64,000 bases of DNA from Aggregatilinea lenta (GTDB lineage Bacteria > Chloroflexota > Anaerolineae > Aggregatilineales > Aggregatilineaceae). The notes under the pieces were generated by a model, which made no database searches, had not been told where the DNA came from, and saw only the letters and a program-made list of their open reading frames with translations. The stretch is from contig NZ_BFCB01000004.1 in the NCBI RefSeq assembly GCF_003569045.1, forward strand, positions 62,001 through 126,000, in the 5' to 3' direction. Shown in pieces: positions 55,725 to 64,000 of the stretch (position 1 is the stretch's first letter; every line of letters starts with the position of its first letter). The translations under genes and the position numbers were made by a program.

Positions 55725-55787
55725 GTTGGACTGAATTGTTCCGCCGGGCGATGCACGGCGAGGTTATACTAGGGGTATAGACGGGCG

Positions 55788-56171
55788 ATGAAACAGTTGG
55801 AAACGATTCTCCTGATCGGCGCTGGCGGTTTCATCGGCGCGAACCTGCGGTATTGGATGTCCGGCTGGGTGGCACGGTGGGCGGGGCAGGGCTTTCCGTG
55901 GGGCACGCTGCTGATCAACTTTTCCGGCTCGTGCCTGCTGGCCGTCTTCCTGGCCTGGGCCGCTAACCAACTGGCCGTCGATCCCCGCGTCCGGCTGTTG
56001 ATCGCGGTCGGGTTTTTTGGCGCGTATACGACGTTTTCAACCTTTGCGAACGAGAGTCTGGCGCTGTACCAGGCGGGCGACTGGCTGGGCGCGGCGGCGA
56101 ACGTGCTGGGGACGAACATCCTGTGCCTTGCCGGGGCGTGGATCGGACTGACCGTCGGCGGGCGGCTGTAG
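55788..56171 (+). CDS. crcB: Fluoride ion channel Fluc/CrcB
   Basis: A 127-residue protein with four membrane helices that exports fluoride as a dual-topology dimer. GAGGFIGANLRYW, the conserved Asn in LLINFSGS, and GFFGAYTTFSTF with the Phe box (about 76-86) are all present. It is controlled by the upstream fluoride riboswitch. The DUF190-CBS gene follows 19 bases after its stop, in the usual fluoride-operon pairing. Confidence 0.95.
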   Translation: MKQLETILLIGAGGFIGANLRYWMSGWVARWAGQGFPWGTLLINFSGSCLLAVFLAWAANQLAVDPRVRLLIAVGFFGAYTTFSTFANESLALYQAGDWLGAAANVLGTNILCLAGAWIGLTVGGRL

Positions 56172-56190
56172 CGGCGGAAGGAAGGGAACG

Positions 56191-57438
56191 ATGACGGGGC
56201 ACGGGCAGCGTCTGGTGATTTACGTGGGTGAAAGTGATTCCTGGCGTGGGCGCTCGCTTTATATGAGCATCCTCGAAACGCTGCGTAAGAGCGGCATCGC
56301 GGGGGCGACCGTCACGCGCGGGCTGGCCGGGTTCGGGGCGCACAGCCTGATCCACACGCAGACAATCGAGCGCCTCTCGACCGATCTGCCGGTCATGATC
56401 ACGGTGGTCGATGCGGAGGAGAACATTCAGCGTGCGCTGGCGCTGGTCAAGCCGATGGTCCGCGAGGGTCTGATGACGTTGGAAGACGTGGAGATCGTGA
56501 CCTATACGCACCGCTACCTGCACCCGCTGCCCGCCGACGAGCCGGTGCAAAGCATTATGACGCGCGACGTGGTCACCGTGACGCCGGACGTGCGTGCGGT
56601 GGAGGTCGTCGAGCTGCTGCTGGGCAAGCTGTTCAAGGCGGTCCCGGTGGTGGACGAGGGGCGCCGCGTGGTGGGCATCATCACCGACGACGATCTGCTC
56701 AAGGCGGGCATGCCGGTCCGGCTGGCGGTGGGCCAGCGGCTGGAAACGGCGGACGTACAGGCGCTGCTGGCGAACGTCAGCCGTGACCGGACGGCGGGCG
56801 AGATCATGTCTGGCCCGGCGGTCACCGTGCCGCAGGAGGCGGCGCTGGGGCACGTGGTGCAGGAAATGCTGAAACGCGGCCTGAAGCGTCTGCCAGTGGT
56901 GGACGGCAAAGGCCGGTTGGTGGGTATGGTCAGCCGCCTGGACGTGCTGCGCGCGGCGGCGGGGTATGGGGCGGGCCAGCAGGAAACCGCGCCGCTGCCG
57001 CGGCCAGGGCATACGCTTGCGGATCTGGCGTCGGCACAGGTTCCCAGCGTGAACCTGAATGACGATCTGGTCGATATCCTCCGGCAGATGCTGGCGACGG
57101 ACGTGACCTACGTGGTGGTGCTTGACGAGCAGCAGCAGCCGGTCGGCGTCATCACCGAAGGTGATCTGGTCGCGCGAGTCACTTCCGCCATGCGCGGCAG
57201 CGTGCTTCAGGCGCTGGCGGCGCGCGTGCTGGGCAAAGATCTGCGGCGCGGCGACGCGCTGGCACGGGATATTATGTCCGAACGCGTGCTGACTGCTGCC
57301 CCCGACACGACCCTGCCCGACGCGATTGCGCTCATGCTGAACGAGGGGCGCAAGCGCATCGTCGTCGTGGACGGCGAGGGGCACGCGGTAGGCATCGTCA
57401 GCCGCCAGACCCTGCTGGCCGCCACGCTGGAAGACTGA
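56191..57438 (+). CDS. DUF190 domain fused to four CBS domains
   Basis: A 415-residue cytoplasmic protein. The N-terminal DUF190 (PII-like, about 5-105) starts QRLVIYVGESDSWRGRSLY and has HSLIHTQTIERLSTDLPVMI. Four CBS domains follow (about 115-175, 200-250, 275-330, 350-412), with repeated PVVD or VVVLDE and VGII/VGVIT motifs. DUF190 genes often accompany crcB. CBS pairs bind adenine nucleotides, so it may tune fluoride export to energy status; this is inference. Confidence 0.9.
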   Translation: MTGHGQRLVIYVGESDSWRGRSLYMSILETLRKSGIAGATVTRGLAGFGAHSLIHTQTIERLSTDLPVMITVVDAEENIQRALALVKPMVREGLMTLEDVEIVTYTHRYLHPLPADEPVQSIMTRDVVTVTPDVRAVEVVELLLGKLFKAVPVVDEGRRVVGIITDDDLLKAGMPVRLAVGQRLETADVQALLANVSRDRTAGEIMSGPAVTVPQEAALGHVVQEMLKRGLKRLPVVDGKGRLVGMVSRLDVLRAAAGYGAGQQETAPLPRPGHTLADLASAQVPSVNLNDDLVDILRQMLATDVTYVVVLDEQQQPVGVITEGDLVARVTSAMRGSVLQALAARVLGKDLRRGDALARDIMSERVLTAAPDTTLPDAIALMLNEGRKRIVVVDGEGHAVGIVSRQTLLAATLED

Positions 57439-57536
57439 GAAACCGGGCCGGATCGGGCGTTTGCCGCCTGCCAGTGAACACGGCACAATCGATACCATGA
57501 CTGCGCCTGCACCTCATCGGACCTGAGATCGCATCG

Positions 57537-59048
57537 TTGGCCGTATCACCCGAATTCCCCTCTCCCGATCTACCTGCGGGTAGCGCGCTATCCGATCTGA
57601 CCGGCTTGCTGGGCCGGTCGGGCACGTACGCCCTGAGTGATATCTTCAAGCAGGCGATCAACTTTCTGCTGCTGCCACTGTACACGGCGTACCTGTCCAA
57701 AGCGGACTACGGCGCGCTGTCGATTGCGCTGGCCGCGTCGGCGGTGCTGGAAGTGATCTACGGGCTGGGGCTGCGCGGCGCGATCGGGCGGCTGTACTTC
57801 GACCAGAAGGGCGAGGGACAGGTCCGCGCGTTTCTGGGCACGCTGACCACGTTCCTCACGAGCTATGGCGTGCTGTTGAGCGCGCTGCTGATGCTCGTGG
57901 GTCCGGCGCTGTGGCCGCTGCTGGGGCTGGACGAGTCCGTCCGGTTTTCGCCGTACATCGTGCTGGTGCTGCTGGCCGTGCCGCTGAATAACCTGGGGCT
58001 GGCGCTGGTGCTGCCGTTGTATTACACGCGCGGGCAGGCGCTGCGCTACGCCGCGTACAGCCTGTTCAGCTTCGCGGCGGTGACGGGCGCGACGGTGCTG
58101 CTGGTCGTAGGGCTGGGGCAGGGGGCGGTGGGCGCACTGTGGGGGCGGCTGGTCGCGGCGGTCGTCGTGCTGGCCCCGACGATCTACATCCTGGCGCGCA
58201 ACGTGCGGTTCACGTTCCGCTGGTCGCTGTTCAGCCCCGCGCTGATGTTCAGCCTGCCGCTGGTCCCGCACCTGATCTCGACCTGGGCGCTCAATTTCTC
58301 CGACCGGATCGTGCTGGGCAATTTCGTCTCGCTGGATGACGTAGGCGTGTACACGGTCGGCTACCAGTTCGGGCTGCTGGTCAGCATCGTGATCGCGGGC
58401 ATCAACAACGCCTGGACGCCGTGGTACTTCCGCGCGAACACCGAGGGGCGGCGCGAGCACATCCCCGCGTTTGTGACCTACTTCGTGATCGTCGCGGCGG
58501 CGCTGGCGCTGGGCGCGGCGCTGCTGGCCCGTGACGCCGTGCGCATCATGACCGCGCCCGCCTATCACGACGCGTGGGTGATCGTGCCGCTGGTGGCACT
58601 GGGCTACTTTCTCAACGCGATTGCGCTGCGTTTCATGGACGTGCTGATGCTGCACAAGCGCACCAGCGTGGTGCCGCTGACGACTATCGCCGCCGGGTTG
58701 GCGAACATTGGCTTCAATATCGCCGTGATTCCGCACGTCGGGCTGATCGGCGCGGCGTACGGGACCGTGTTCGGGTATGCGGTGCGGCTGGCGCTAACAG
58801 CGTATTATGCGGCGCGGACCGGCCCGCTGCCGTTCGAATGGGGGCGCGTGCTGCGTGTTTCGGTGCTGGCGCTGGTCGTCGCGCCGGGTCTGCTGCTGCG
58901 CGTGGACCCGGTGTGGCTGGACATGCTGCTCAAACTTGGATTATTCGCGCTGTACCCTGCGCTGCTGCTGGGGACAGGCACATTGAATGCACGGGAGCGG
59001 GTGGCGCTGTGGCGCGGCCTGCGTACGCTAGGGAACAGGGTTCGATGA
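57537..59048 (+). CDS. MOP-family polysaccharide flippase (Wzx-like)
   Basis: A 503-residue membrane protein with about 12-14 helices. TYALSDIFKQAINFLLLPLYTAYLSKADYGALSI is typical of the MATE/Wzx group. It would flip lipid-linked glycan precursors across the membrane. The start is uncertain: TTG 57537 lacks a strong ribosome site. Its stop overlaps the next gene (ATGA), the first of three such overlaps. The operon context ties it to nonulosonate-containing glycans. Confidence 0.88.
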   Translation: MAVSPEFPSPDLPAGSALSDLTGLLGRSGTYALSDIFKQAINFLLLPLYTAYLSKADYGALSIALAASAVLEVIYGLGLRGAIGRLYFDQKGEGQVRAFLGTLTTFLTSYGVLLSALLMLVGPALWPLLGLDESVRFSPYIVLVLLAVPLNNLGLALVLPLYYTRGQALRYAAYSLFSFAAVTGATVLLVVGLGQGAVGALWGRLVAAVVVLAPTIYILARNVRFTFRWSLFSPALMFSLPLVPHLISTWALNFSDRIVLGNFVSLDDVGVYTVGYQFGLLVSIVIAGINNAWTPWYFRANTEGRREHIPAFVTYFVIVAAALALGAALLARDAVRIMTAPAYHDAWVIVPLVALGYFLNAIALRFMDVLMLHKRTSVVPLTTIAAGLANIGFNIAVIPHVGLIGAAYGTVFGYAVRLALTAYYAARTGPLPFEWGRVLRVSVLALVVAPGLLLRVDPVWLDMLLKLGLFALYPALLLGTGTLNARERVALWRGLRTLGNRVR

Positions 59049-60787
59049 CGCGGTTCGTCTTATTTTCGGACGTGGCGCAGCTTGAGGAATTCTCTGCTGC
59101 GCGGGATGACGTGTTTGTGCCGTTGAGCGACAGCGCGGCGCATGCTCTGGCAGTGCGGGGGTGGGCGGAGCGTGTGCTGCCGCTGCCGGATTGGGGCGCG
59201 ATCCAGGCGGCATCGCTGGCGGAGGGGTTCGAGGCGGCGGGAGCGATCCTCGCCGCGTTGGAGGCCGATCCCGCGTGGCGCGCGCTGCTGACTTACCGGG
59301 ACTATGATCTGCGCGCGATGGCACTCAAGAACGTGTTCTTTGCGCTGGAGGATCTGGCCTGCGTGCGGCACGTCGCGGCGCTGGCAGCGGCACAGCCGCA
59401 CGATGCCGTGACCCTGCTGGATGGCGATCCGGCGGTGCGGCGCGCGGTGGCCTCGGCGCTGCCGGAGGTCGGCACCGGGCTGCACGCGGGGGATCTGGCG
59501 CGTGAGTGGGGACTGCCTGTCGCGCGCTTCGGGCGCGATCGCTGGCGCAGTCTGCGCGCGGCCCGTCCCAGGCCGGACACGGCGCTGCGGCCCATCGTCG
59601 CGTTTTTGGACGCCCCGCACCGCGCGCGGATCATGGCGCGCACGCTGGCGCTGCTGGCCCCGGATCACCCGATCCACGCGGCGCAGATTGAGCCGTTCGC
59701 CTGGCCCGCCGATCTCGAACAACGCCCCGACGAGAGCTATCCCTGGTATGCGTATACCTCGCTGGGCGTGGCGTGGCGCATTGCGCGGCACGTGCTCGTC
59801 TCGCGGGCGCGCACTGCCCTGGAGGCGTTCGATCTGCCCGGTGCGGACTGGCTGCCTCGCCAACTGCTGTGGTCGCTGCGCTATAATGACGTGCAGCGCT
59901 ACGCAAACTTCATCGAAGGGCTGGAAGGGCTGGCGGGCGCGCTCCATCCAGCGCTGTGGTTCACGCTGGAGGACCTGTTCGCGTTTGGGAAGTGCGCGGC
60001 GGCGGTCGGCGAGCGGCACGGCATCCCCACCATCAACGTGCAGCACGGCATCGTCGGCGCGTACCCTTACCGCACCGGGATCGACGTGGTGGGCACGTTC
60101 GCGGCGTTTGGCGAAGCCAGCCGCGAGACGCTGATCGCGCGCGGCGCTGACCCGGCGCGTATTGTCGTCACGGGGCCGGTGCGCTACGACGACCTGCTGC
60201 ACCTGCCGCCGGGCCGGGACGGCCTGCTGCGCGGCGCAGGTCTGGACCCAGCGCGTCCGGTGGTGCTGTTCGCGTCACAGCCCGCGCGCCGCCTGATCAC
60301 ACCTGCCATGAAGCGCATCGCGATCCGTGCGCTGGTGGACGCGGCAGCGCAGGCAAACGCGCAGGTGGTGATCAAAGCGCATCCGCTGGAAGACGCCAGC
60401 CTCGGCGCGATTTTGAGCGAAATAAGTGTACCTGTGCCGGTGGTGCAGGAGGACCTGTACGAGTGGCTGTGCGCGTGCGACGTGATGGCGACTATTTCTT
60501 CGACGGTGGTCTACGAGGCGGCCCTGGCGGAGCGGCCCGCGTTGCTGCTGGACTGGTCTGGCAATTCGGACGTGGCCGGGTACGTCGCAGACGGGATCGG
60601 CGTGCGGCCCGCGTCGCCGGGGCAGGTGAGCGAGGCGCTAAATGCTCTGCTCCATGATGAGAGCGCGCGGTCCGCGTTGTTCGCCCGGCAGCGCGCGTTC
60701 GTGACGCACCACCTGAACGGGAACGATGGCCGCGCGTCGGAGCGGTTGGCGCTGTTGGCGCGGCGCTTGATGGGAGAGAGCCTGTGA
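59045..60787 (+). CDS. Predicted GT-B-fold glycan transferase, unknown family
   Basis: A 580-residue soluble protein that I cannot place exactly. The C-terminal half resembles surface-carbohydrate or CDP-glycerol/polysialyl-type transferases: INVQHGIVGAYPYRTG, then VTGPVRYDDLL, VVLFASQPARR, VVIKAHPLED and SSTVVYEAALAERPALLLDWSGN. The N-terminal half is Ala-rich with no known motif. Position between a flippase and a CMP-sugar synthetase suggests it transfers a nonulosonic acid to the glycan. It overlaps both neighbours by 4 bases. Confidence 0.65.
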   Translation: MTRFVLFSDVAQLEEFSAARDDVFVPLSDSAAHALAVRGWAERVLPLPDWGAIQAASLAEGFEAAGAILAALEADPAWRALLTYRDYDLRAMALKNVFFALEDLACVRHVAALAAAQPHDAVTLLDGDPAVRRAVASALPEVGTGLHAGDLAREWGLPVARFGRDRWRSLRAARPRPDTALRPIVAFLDAPHRARIMARTLALLAPDHPIHAAQIEPFAWPADLEQRPDESYPWYAYTSLGVAWRIARHVLVSRARTALEAFDLPGADWLPRQLLWSLRYNDVQRYANFIEGLEGLAGALHPALWFTLEDLFAFGKCAAAVGERHGIPTINVQHGIVGAYPYRTGIDVVGTFAAFGEASRETLIARGADPARIVVTGPVRYDDLLHLPPGRDGLLRGAGLDPARPVVLFASQPARRLITPAMKRIAIRALVDAAAQANAQVVIKAHPLEDASLGAILSEISVPVPVVQEDLYEWLCACDVMATISSTVVYEAALAERPALLLDWSGNSDVAGYVADGIGVRPASPGQVSEALNALLHDESARSALFARQRAFVTHHLNGNDGRASERLALLARRLMGESL

Positions 60788-62469
60788 CGGACGAGCGGCC
60801 CAGGGTGCTGGCGGTGGTGCCCGCACGCGGCGGGTCGAAGGGCATCCCGCGCAAAAATGTGCGGCTGATGGCGGGTCAGCCGCTGATCAGCTACGCGCTG
60901 CGCGCGCTAGCCGCCGCGCAGATGGTCGATTGCGTGGTGGTCTCGACCGACGACGACGAGATCAAGGCCGTGGCGCGGCGCTGTGGCGCGGAGGTGATCG
61001 ACCGCCCGGCTGAACTGGCCGGGGACGCCGTCACGCTCGACCCGGTGGTTTACCACGCCGTGGAGCAGGTCGAGGCGGCGGGATTTTTGCCCGACGTGGT
61101 GCTGACCGTGCAGCCGACCGCGCCGCTGCTGCGCCCCGCAACAATCGATCGTGCCGTGCGGCTGCTGGTCGAGTCCGGCGCGGAGACGGTGATCTCGGTG
61201 GTCAACGAGACACACCTCGCCTGGACCACGGGCGCGGAGGGGCGCGGCGTGCCGCTCTACGAGAAGCGCGTGAATCGCCAGCAGCTCCCCCAGCGTCTGC
61301 GTGAGACGGGCGGCGTGTTCGCCAGCCGTCGCGACATTGTGACGCCGCACAACCGCATTGGGCAGGACGTACGGCTGCTGGAATTGGACCGGCTCGAAGG
61401 GCTGGACATCGACGCGGTGGAAGATTGGTGGATCGCGGAGAAGGCGCTCAATCGGCGGAAGATCGTGTTCCGCGTGGACGGCAGCCCGTGGATGGGGTTG
61501 GGACACGTTTACCGCGCGCTGTCGCTGGCCGGGCGGCTGCTCGACCACGAGCTGCTGTTCGTGATGGATGCCGATTTGCCGCTGGGCGTGGACCTCGTGC
61601 GAGGCGCGTTTTACCCGGTGCAGGCCTTCACCGGCGATCCGCTGCCCGCGATCCGCGAAGCTGGGGCGCAGATCGTCGTGAATGATATTCTGGATACCGA
61701 GGTCGCGTACATCCGCGCGCTGCGAGATATGGGGTTGTTCGTGGTCAATTTCGAGGACCTGGGGCCGGGTAACCACGCGGCACATCTGGTGATCAACGCG
61801 CTGTACGATCCACGCTTCCCGGAAGCCCACATGGTTTGGGGGCCGCCCTACGCCGACCTGCGCGACGAGTTCGCCACCGCGCCGGTCAAGGTCGTGGAGC
61901 CGGACGTGCGGCGCGTGCTGGTCACGTTCGGCGGGGCGGATCCGGCGGACCTGACCGCCAAGACACTGCGCGTGCTGGGCACGATGCCGGGCGACTTCGA
62001 GATCGAGGTGGTGCTGGGGCTGGCGTATGGCCCTCGCGAGGATCTGCGCGTGCAGGCGGCAGCGCTCGGCCCGCGCGTGACGGTCGCGGAGCAGGTGCGC
62101 GACATGAGCCGCCGCATGCACGCCGCCGACCTGGTGATTACGTCCGCTGGGCGCACGGTGTACGAGGTGGCGGCCATCGGCACACCGTGCATCGTCATGA
62201 GCCAGAACGCGCGCGAGCAGCGCCACCTGTTCGCGCTGGCCGAGAACGGCTTCGTGAACCTGGGTCTGGGCGCGGACGTGCCCGACGAGACGCTGCGCGA
62301 TGCGGTCGCGCGGCTGGTGGGCGATTACACGCAGCGCCAGCAGATGAGCGCGCGCATGTTGGCGGCGGACATTCGCGGCGGCACGGGGCGCATCGTGCGG
62401 CTGATGTTGGAGCGTTACCGGGCGTTTGAAGCGGCGATCCTTGACACTGTCACGCGGAGGGACGTATGA
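60784..62469 (+). CDS. Fused CMP-nonulosonate synthetase and PseG-like hydrolase
   Basis: A 561-residue two-domain protein. The N-terminal domain (1-222) is an acylneuraminate cytidylyltransferase: VVPARGGSKGIPRKN, STDDDEI, QPTAPLLRP and GLDIDAVEDW. The C-terminal domain (about 225-550) resembles PseG, the UDP-sugar hydrolase of pseudaminic acid synthesis: IVFRVDGSPWMGLGHVYR (with the Gly-His motif), LVTFGGADPADLTAKTL and ITSAGRTVYEVAAIGTPCI. One polypeptide would thus release the hexose precursor and later activate the nonulosonate with CTP. It starts at GTG, overlapping the upstream stop, and overlaps the NeuB-type gene by 4 bases. Confidence 0.88.
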   Translation: MTDERPRVLAVVPARGGSKGIPRKNVRLMAGQPLISYALRALAAAQMVDCVVVSTDDDEIKAVARRCGAEVIDRPAELAGDAVTLDPVVYHAVEQVEAAGFLPDVVLTVQPTAPLLRPATIDRAVRLLVESGAETVISVVNETHLAWTTGAEGRGVPLYEKRVNRQQLPQRLRETGGVFASRRDIVTPHNRIGQDVRLLELDRLEGLDIDAVEDWWIAEKALNRRKIVFRVDGSPWMGLGHVYRALSLAGRLLDHELLFVMDADLPLGVDLVRGAFYPVQAFTGDPLPAIREAGAQIVVNDILDTEVAYIRALRDMGLFVVNFEDLGPGNHAAHLVINALYDPRFPEAHMVWGPPYADLRDEFATAPVKVVEPDVRRVLVTFGGADPADLTAKTLRVLGTMPGDFEIEVVLGLAYGPREDLRVQAAALGPRVTVAEQVRDMSRRMHAADLVITSAGRTVYEVAAIGTPCIVMSQNAREQRHLFALAENGFVNLGLGADVPDETLRDAVARLVGDYTQRQQMSARMLAADIRGGTGRIVRLMLERYRAFEAAILDTVTRRDV

Positions 62470-63530
62470 AATCCGTTCTGATTGGCGAGCGCCGGATCGG
62501 ACCTGGCGAACCGGCGTACGTCATCGCGGAAGCCGGGGTGAACCACAAGGGCAGCCTGGACGCGGCGCGACGCATGATCGACGAGGCGAAACGCGCCGGG
62601 GCGGACGCGATCAAGTTCCAGACGTATAAGGCCGACAAGCTGGTGACGCGCGCCGCGCCGCGCTATTGGGACGACGCCGAGGCGAGCGGCACGCAGTACG
62701 CGATCTTCAAGCAGTCGGATACGTTTGGTGAGGCGGAGTATCGTGCGTTGTTCGAGCACGCGGGGGCGGCGGGTATCACGTGGCTGTCCACGCCGTTCGA
62801 CCTGGACGCGGTGGCGTTTCTGGATGCGCTGGGCATGCCCGCGTTCAAGATCGCGTCCGCAGACCTGACCAACGTGCCGCTGCTGGAAGCGTGCGCGCGC
62901 ACGGGCAAGCCGGTGATCCTTTCGACCGGGGCCTCGACGCTGGACGAGGTGCGCGCCTCCGTGGACGTGCTGCGGCGGGCGGGCTGTGCCGATCTCGTGC
63001 TGCTGTACTGCGTGTTGAGCTATCCCACGCGCGACGAGGACGCGAACCTGCGGCGCATGGTGACGCTGCAGGCGGCGTTCCCGGACGTGCCGGTTGGATT
63101 CTCGGATCACACGATCCCCGACGACTGCGTGATCGTGCCCTCGGCGGCGGCGGCGCTCGGCGCGGCGGTGATCGAAAAGCACTTCACGCTGGACCGGACG
63201 CTGCCCGGCGACGACCATTATTTGTCGGTCGATCCGGGACAACTGGCGACGCTGGTGCGCAACTGCCGCGTCATCGCGGAGGTGGTGGGCGACGATCAAT
63301 TTTCCGTGCAGGCGAGCGAGGAAGCGGCGCGGGCCTACGCGCGGCGCAGTATCGTCGCGGCGGTGCATATCCCGGCAGGCACGGTCATCAGACCCGACAT
63401 GCTGATTATGAAACGTCCCGGCACAGGCATTTCGCCCGTCGAAGTGGACCGGTTGGCGGGTCGCGCGGCAGCGGTGGACATCCCCGAAGACACGACGATC
63501 ACGTGGGAGATGGTCGCGCCAAGTTCATAG
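62466..63530 (+). CDS. NeuB/PseI-family nonulosonate synthase with SAF domain
   Basis: A 354-residue enzyme that condenses a 6-carbon sugar with phosphoenolpyruvate. The TIM barrel (1-275) has YVIAEAGVNHKGSLDAARRM, AIKFQTYKADKLVT, STPFDLDAVAFLDALGMPAFKIASADLTN and GFSDHTIPDD, plus EKHFTLDRTLPGDDHYLS. The antifreeze-like SAF domain (about 290-350) has RRSIVAAVHIPAGTVI. Whether the substrate is ManNAc or an altrose derivative cannot be told; the PseG-like neighbour favours pseudaminic-type chemistry. It starts at ATG 62466, overlapping the fusion gene. Confidence 0.93.
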   Translation: MKSVLIGERRIGPGEPAYVIAEAGVNHKGSLDAARRMIDEAKRAGADAIKFQTYKADKLVTRAAPRYWDDAEASGTQYAIFKQSDTFGEAEYRALFEHAGAAGITWLSTPFDLDAVAFLDALGMPAFKIASADLTNVPLLEACARTGKPVILSTGASTLDEVRASVDVLRRAGCADLVLLYCVLSYPTRDEDANLRRMVTLQAAFPDVPVGFSDHTIPDDCVIVPSAAAALGAAVIEKHFTLDRTLPGDDHYLSVDPGQLATLVRNCRVIAEVVGDDQFSVQASEEAARAYARRSIVAAVHIPAGTVIRPDMLIMKRPGTGISPVEVDRLAGRAAAVDIPEDTTITWEMVAPSS

Positions 63531-63589
63531 CCGTTAGTTTTTAGTTGTTAGTCCAGAACGGTGGCGTGGGCGGAGTGGTTTGCCGGGCA

Positions 63590-63633
63590 GACCTCACCCC
63601 CGGCCCCTCTCCAATCAAGCTGGAGAGGGGAGA
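63590..63633. repeat. Palindromic repeat resembling the 8236 element
   Basis: CTCACCCCCGGCCCCTCTCC followed after 9 bases by GGAGAGGGG. The same kind of sequence lies inside the MITE-like element at 8222-8265. Sequences of this kind are dispersed in many bacterial genomes. Confidence 0.5.
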
Positions 63634-63705
63634 CAAGCAGAAATCGGCGGGTTTTGTAGGGCGGATTTCCAAACCCGTCCGGTTCTTACGCAAAATTCTC
63701 AATGC

Positions 63706-64000
63706 CTACAGCCAATCGAGCTTCTTGAACAGCAGCAGCAGCCCGGTGACGAGGCCGATCATCAGCGCCAGCACGAACGGCACGCCCCACACCGTGCCGA
63801 ACGGCGGCCACGTGTCGTTGAAGTTCATGCCGTAAAAGCCGCTGATGACGGTCAGCAGGCCGATCAGCACGGTGACGATGGTCAGGCGGTTCACGACGAC
63901 GTTCAGCCGGTTGGACACGGCGGACATGTACAGGTCCAGCGTGCCGGTGAGCGTGTCGCGGAACGTGTTCACCATCTCTGCAATCCACATCAGGTGATCG
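63706..64000 (-). CDS. corA: CorA-family magnesium channel, C-terminal part
   Basis: At least 97 residues at the 3' end of a gene that begins beyond the window. Two membrane helices with the channel motif YGMNF (GMN) at the end of TM1 identify the CorA family. The sequence reads NRLNVVVNRLTIVTVLIGLLTVISGFYGMNF, then TWPPFGTVWGVPF and a second helix ending in FKKLDWL. It forms pentameric Mg2+ or Co2+ channels. Confidence 0.93.
   Translation of the reverse strand, partial: DHLMWIAEMVNTFRDTLTGTLDLYMSAVSNRLNVVVNRLTIVTVLIGLLTVISGFYGMNFNDTWPPFGTVWGVPFVLALMIGLVTGLLLLFKKLDWL

Noticed and set aside
55765-55770. TATACT box just before crcB as a second promoter
   Set aside because: No matching -35 element, and the riboswitch-terminator upstream explains control.
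55963-57498. Open frame of about 500 codons on the minus strand opposite the DUF190-CBS gene
   Set aside because: Rich in His, Arg and Gln as expected for a mirror frame of a high-GC gene; no domain and no ribosome site.
60907-62226. Open frame of about 440 codons on the minus strand opposite the NeuA-PseG fusion
   Set aside because: Antisense shadow; the plus-strand frame carries all conserved motifs and the operon overlaps.

Overview
The window is about 64 kb of high-GC bacterial chromosome, densely packed with genes on both strands. Several features point to the phylum Chloroflexota, probably an Anaerolineae-like lineage: exported proteins with Thr/Pro-rich linkers after a lipobox, many soluble and membrane histidine kinases, the tRNA-tuf-rpmG-trpT-secE-nusG-rplK-rplA order, a two-subunit KorAB, and an orphan DUF2344 protein. 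This placement is an inference from gene content; there is no rRNA here to confirm it.

Region 1 (1-8071) is signalling. A histidine kinase, cut by the window edge, overlaps its OmpR-type regulator and is divergent from a DUF4405 membrane protein and a small membrane protein. After an unusually AT-rich gap come a dCache kinase, an Rcp1-like receiver and a REC-PAS-PAS kinase. Region 2 (8206-14854) holds a MITE-like repeat, an endonuclease III, and the translation/secretion cluster: tRNA-Thr, tRNA-Tyr, tRNA-Thr, tuf, rpmG, tRNA-Trp, secE, nusG, rplK, rplA. Region 3 (14861-27883) runs mostly on the minus strand: a lytic transglycosylase, a site-2 protease, a lipoprotein, a GAF-PAS kinase, two overlapping deoxynucleoside kinases (one with a MazG-like tail) and a class A penicillin-binding protein. 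A second lipoprotein, a sugar isomerase-like protein and a tiny secreted peptide lie on the plus strand.

Region 4 (28050-43493) carries rsmG, recF, a PA14-SH3 surface protein, a glycosyltransferase, an orphan DUF2344 protein, a FadR-type regulator driving korAB, a TatA/B protein, an EamA transporter and a GT39/GT2 membrane glycosylation pair. Region 5 (43683-52905) holds two tandem GNAT acetyltransferases and a methyltransferase, an isochorismatase-like hydrolase, two related PAS kinases, a CBS protein, two polysaccharide glycosyltransferases and one ISAs1-family insertion sequence.

Region 6 (53000-64000) begins with a type IIA topoisomerase A subunit lacking a recognisable GyrA box. A complete fluoride-response unit follows: promoter, fluoride riboswitch, terminator, crcB and a DUF190-CBS protein. 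The most distinctive block is a tightly overlapped operon of flippase, unknown GT-B-like transferase, fused CMP-nonulosonate synthetase/PseG-like protein and NeuB-type synthase. It probably makes and attaches a sialic- or pseudaminic-like sugar to a surface glycan. A partial CorA Mg2+ channel ends the window. No rRNA, CRISPR array or prophage was seen.
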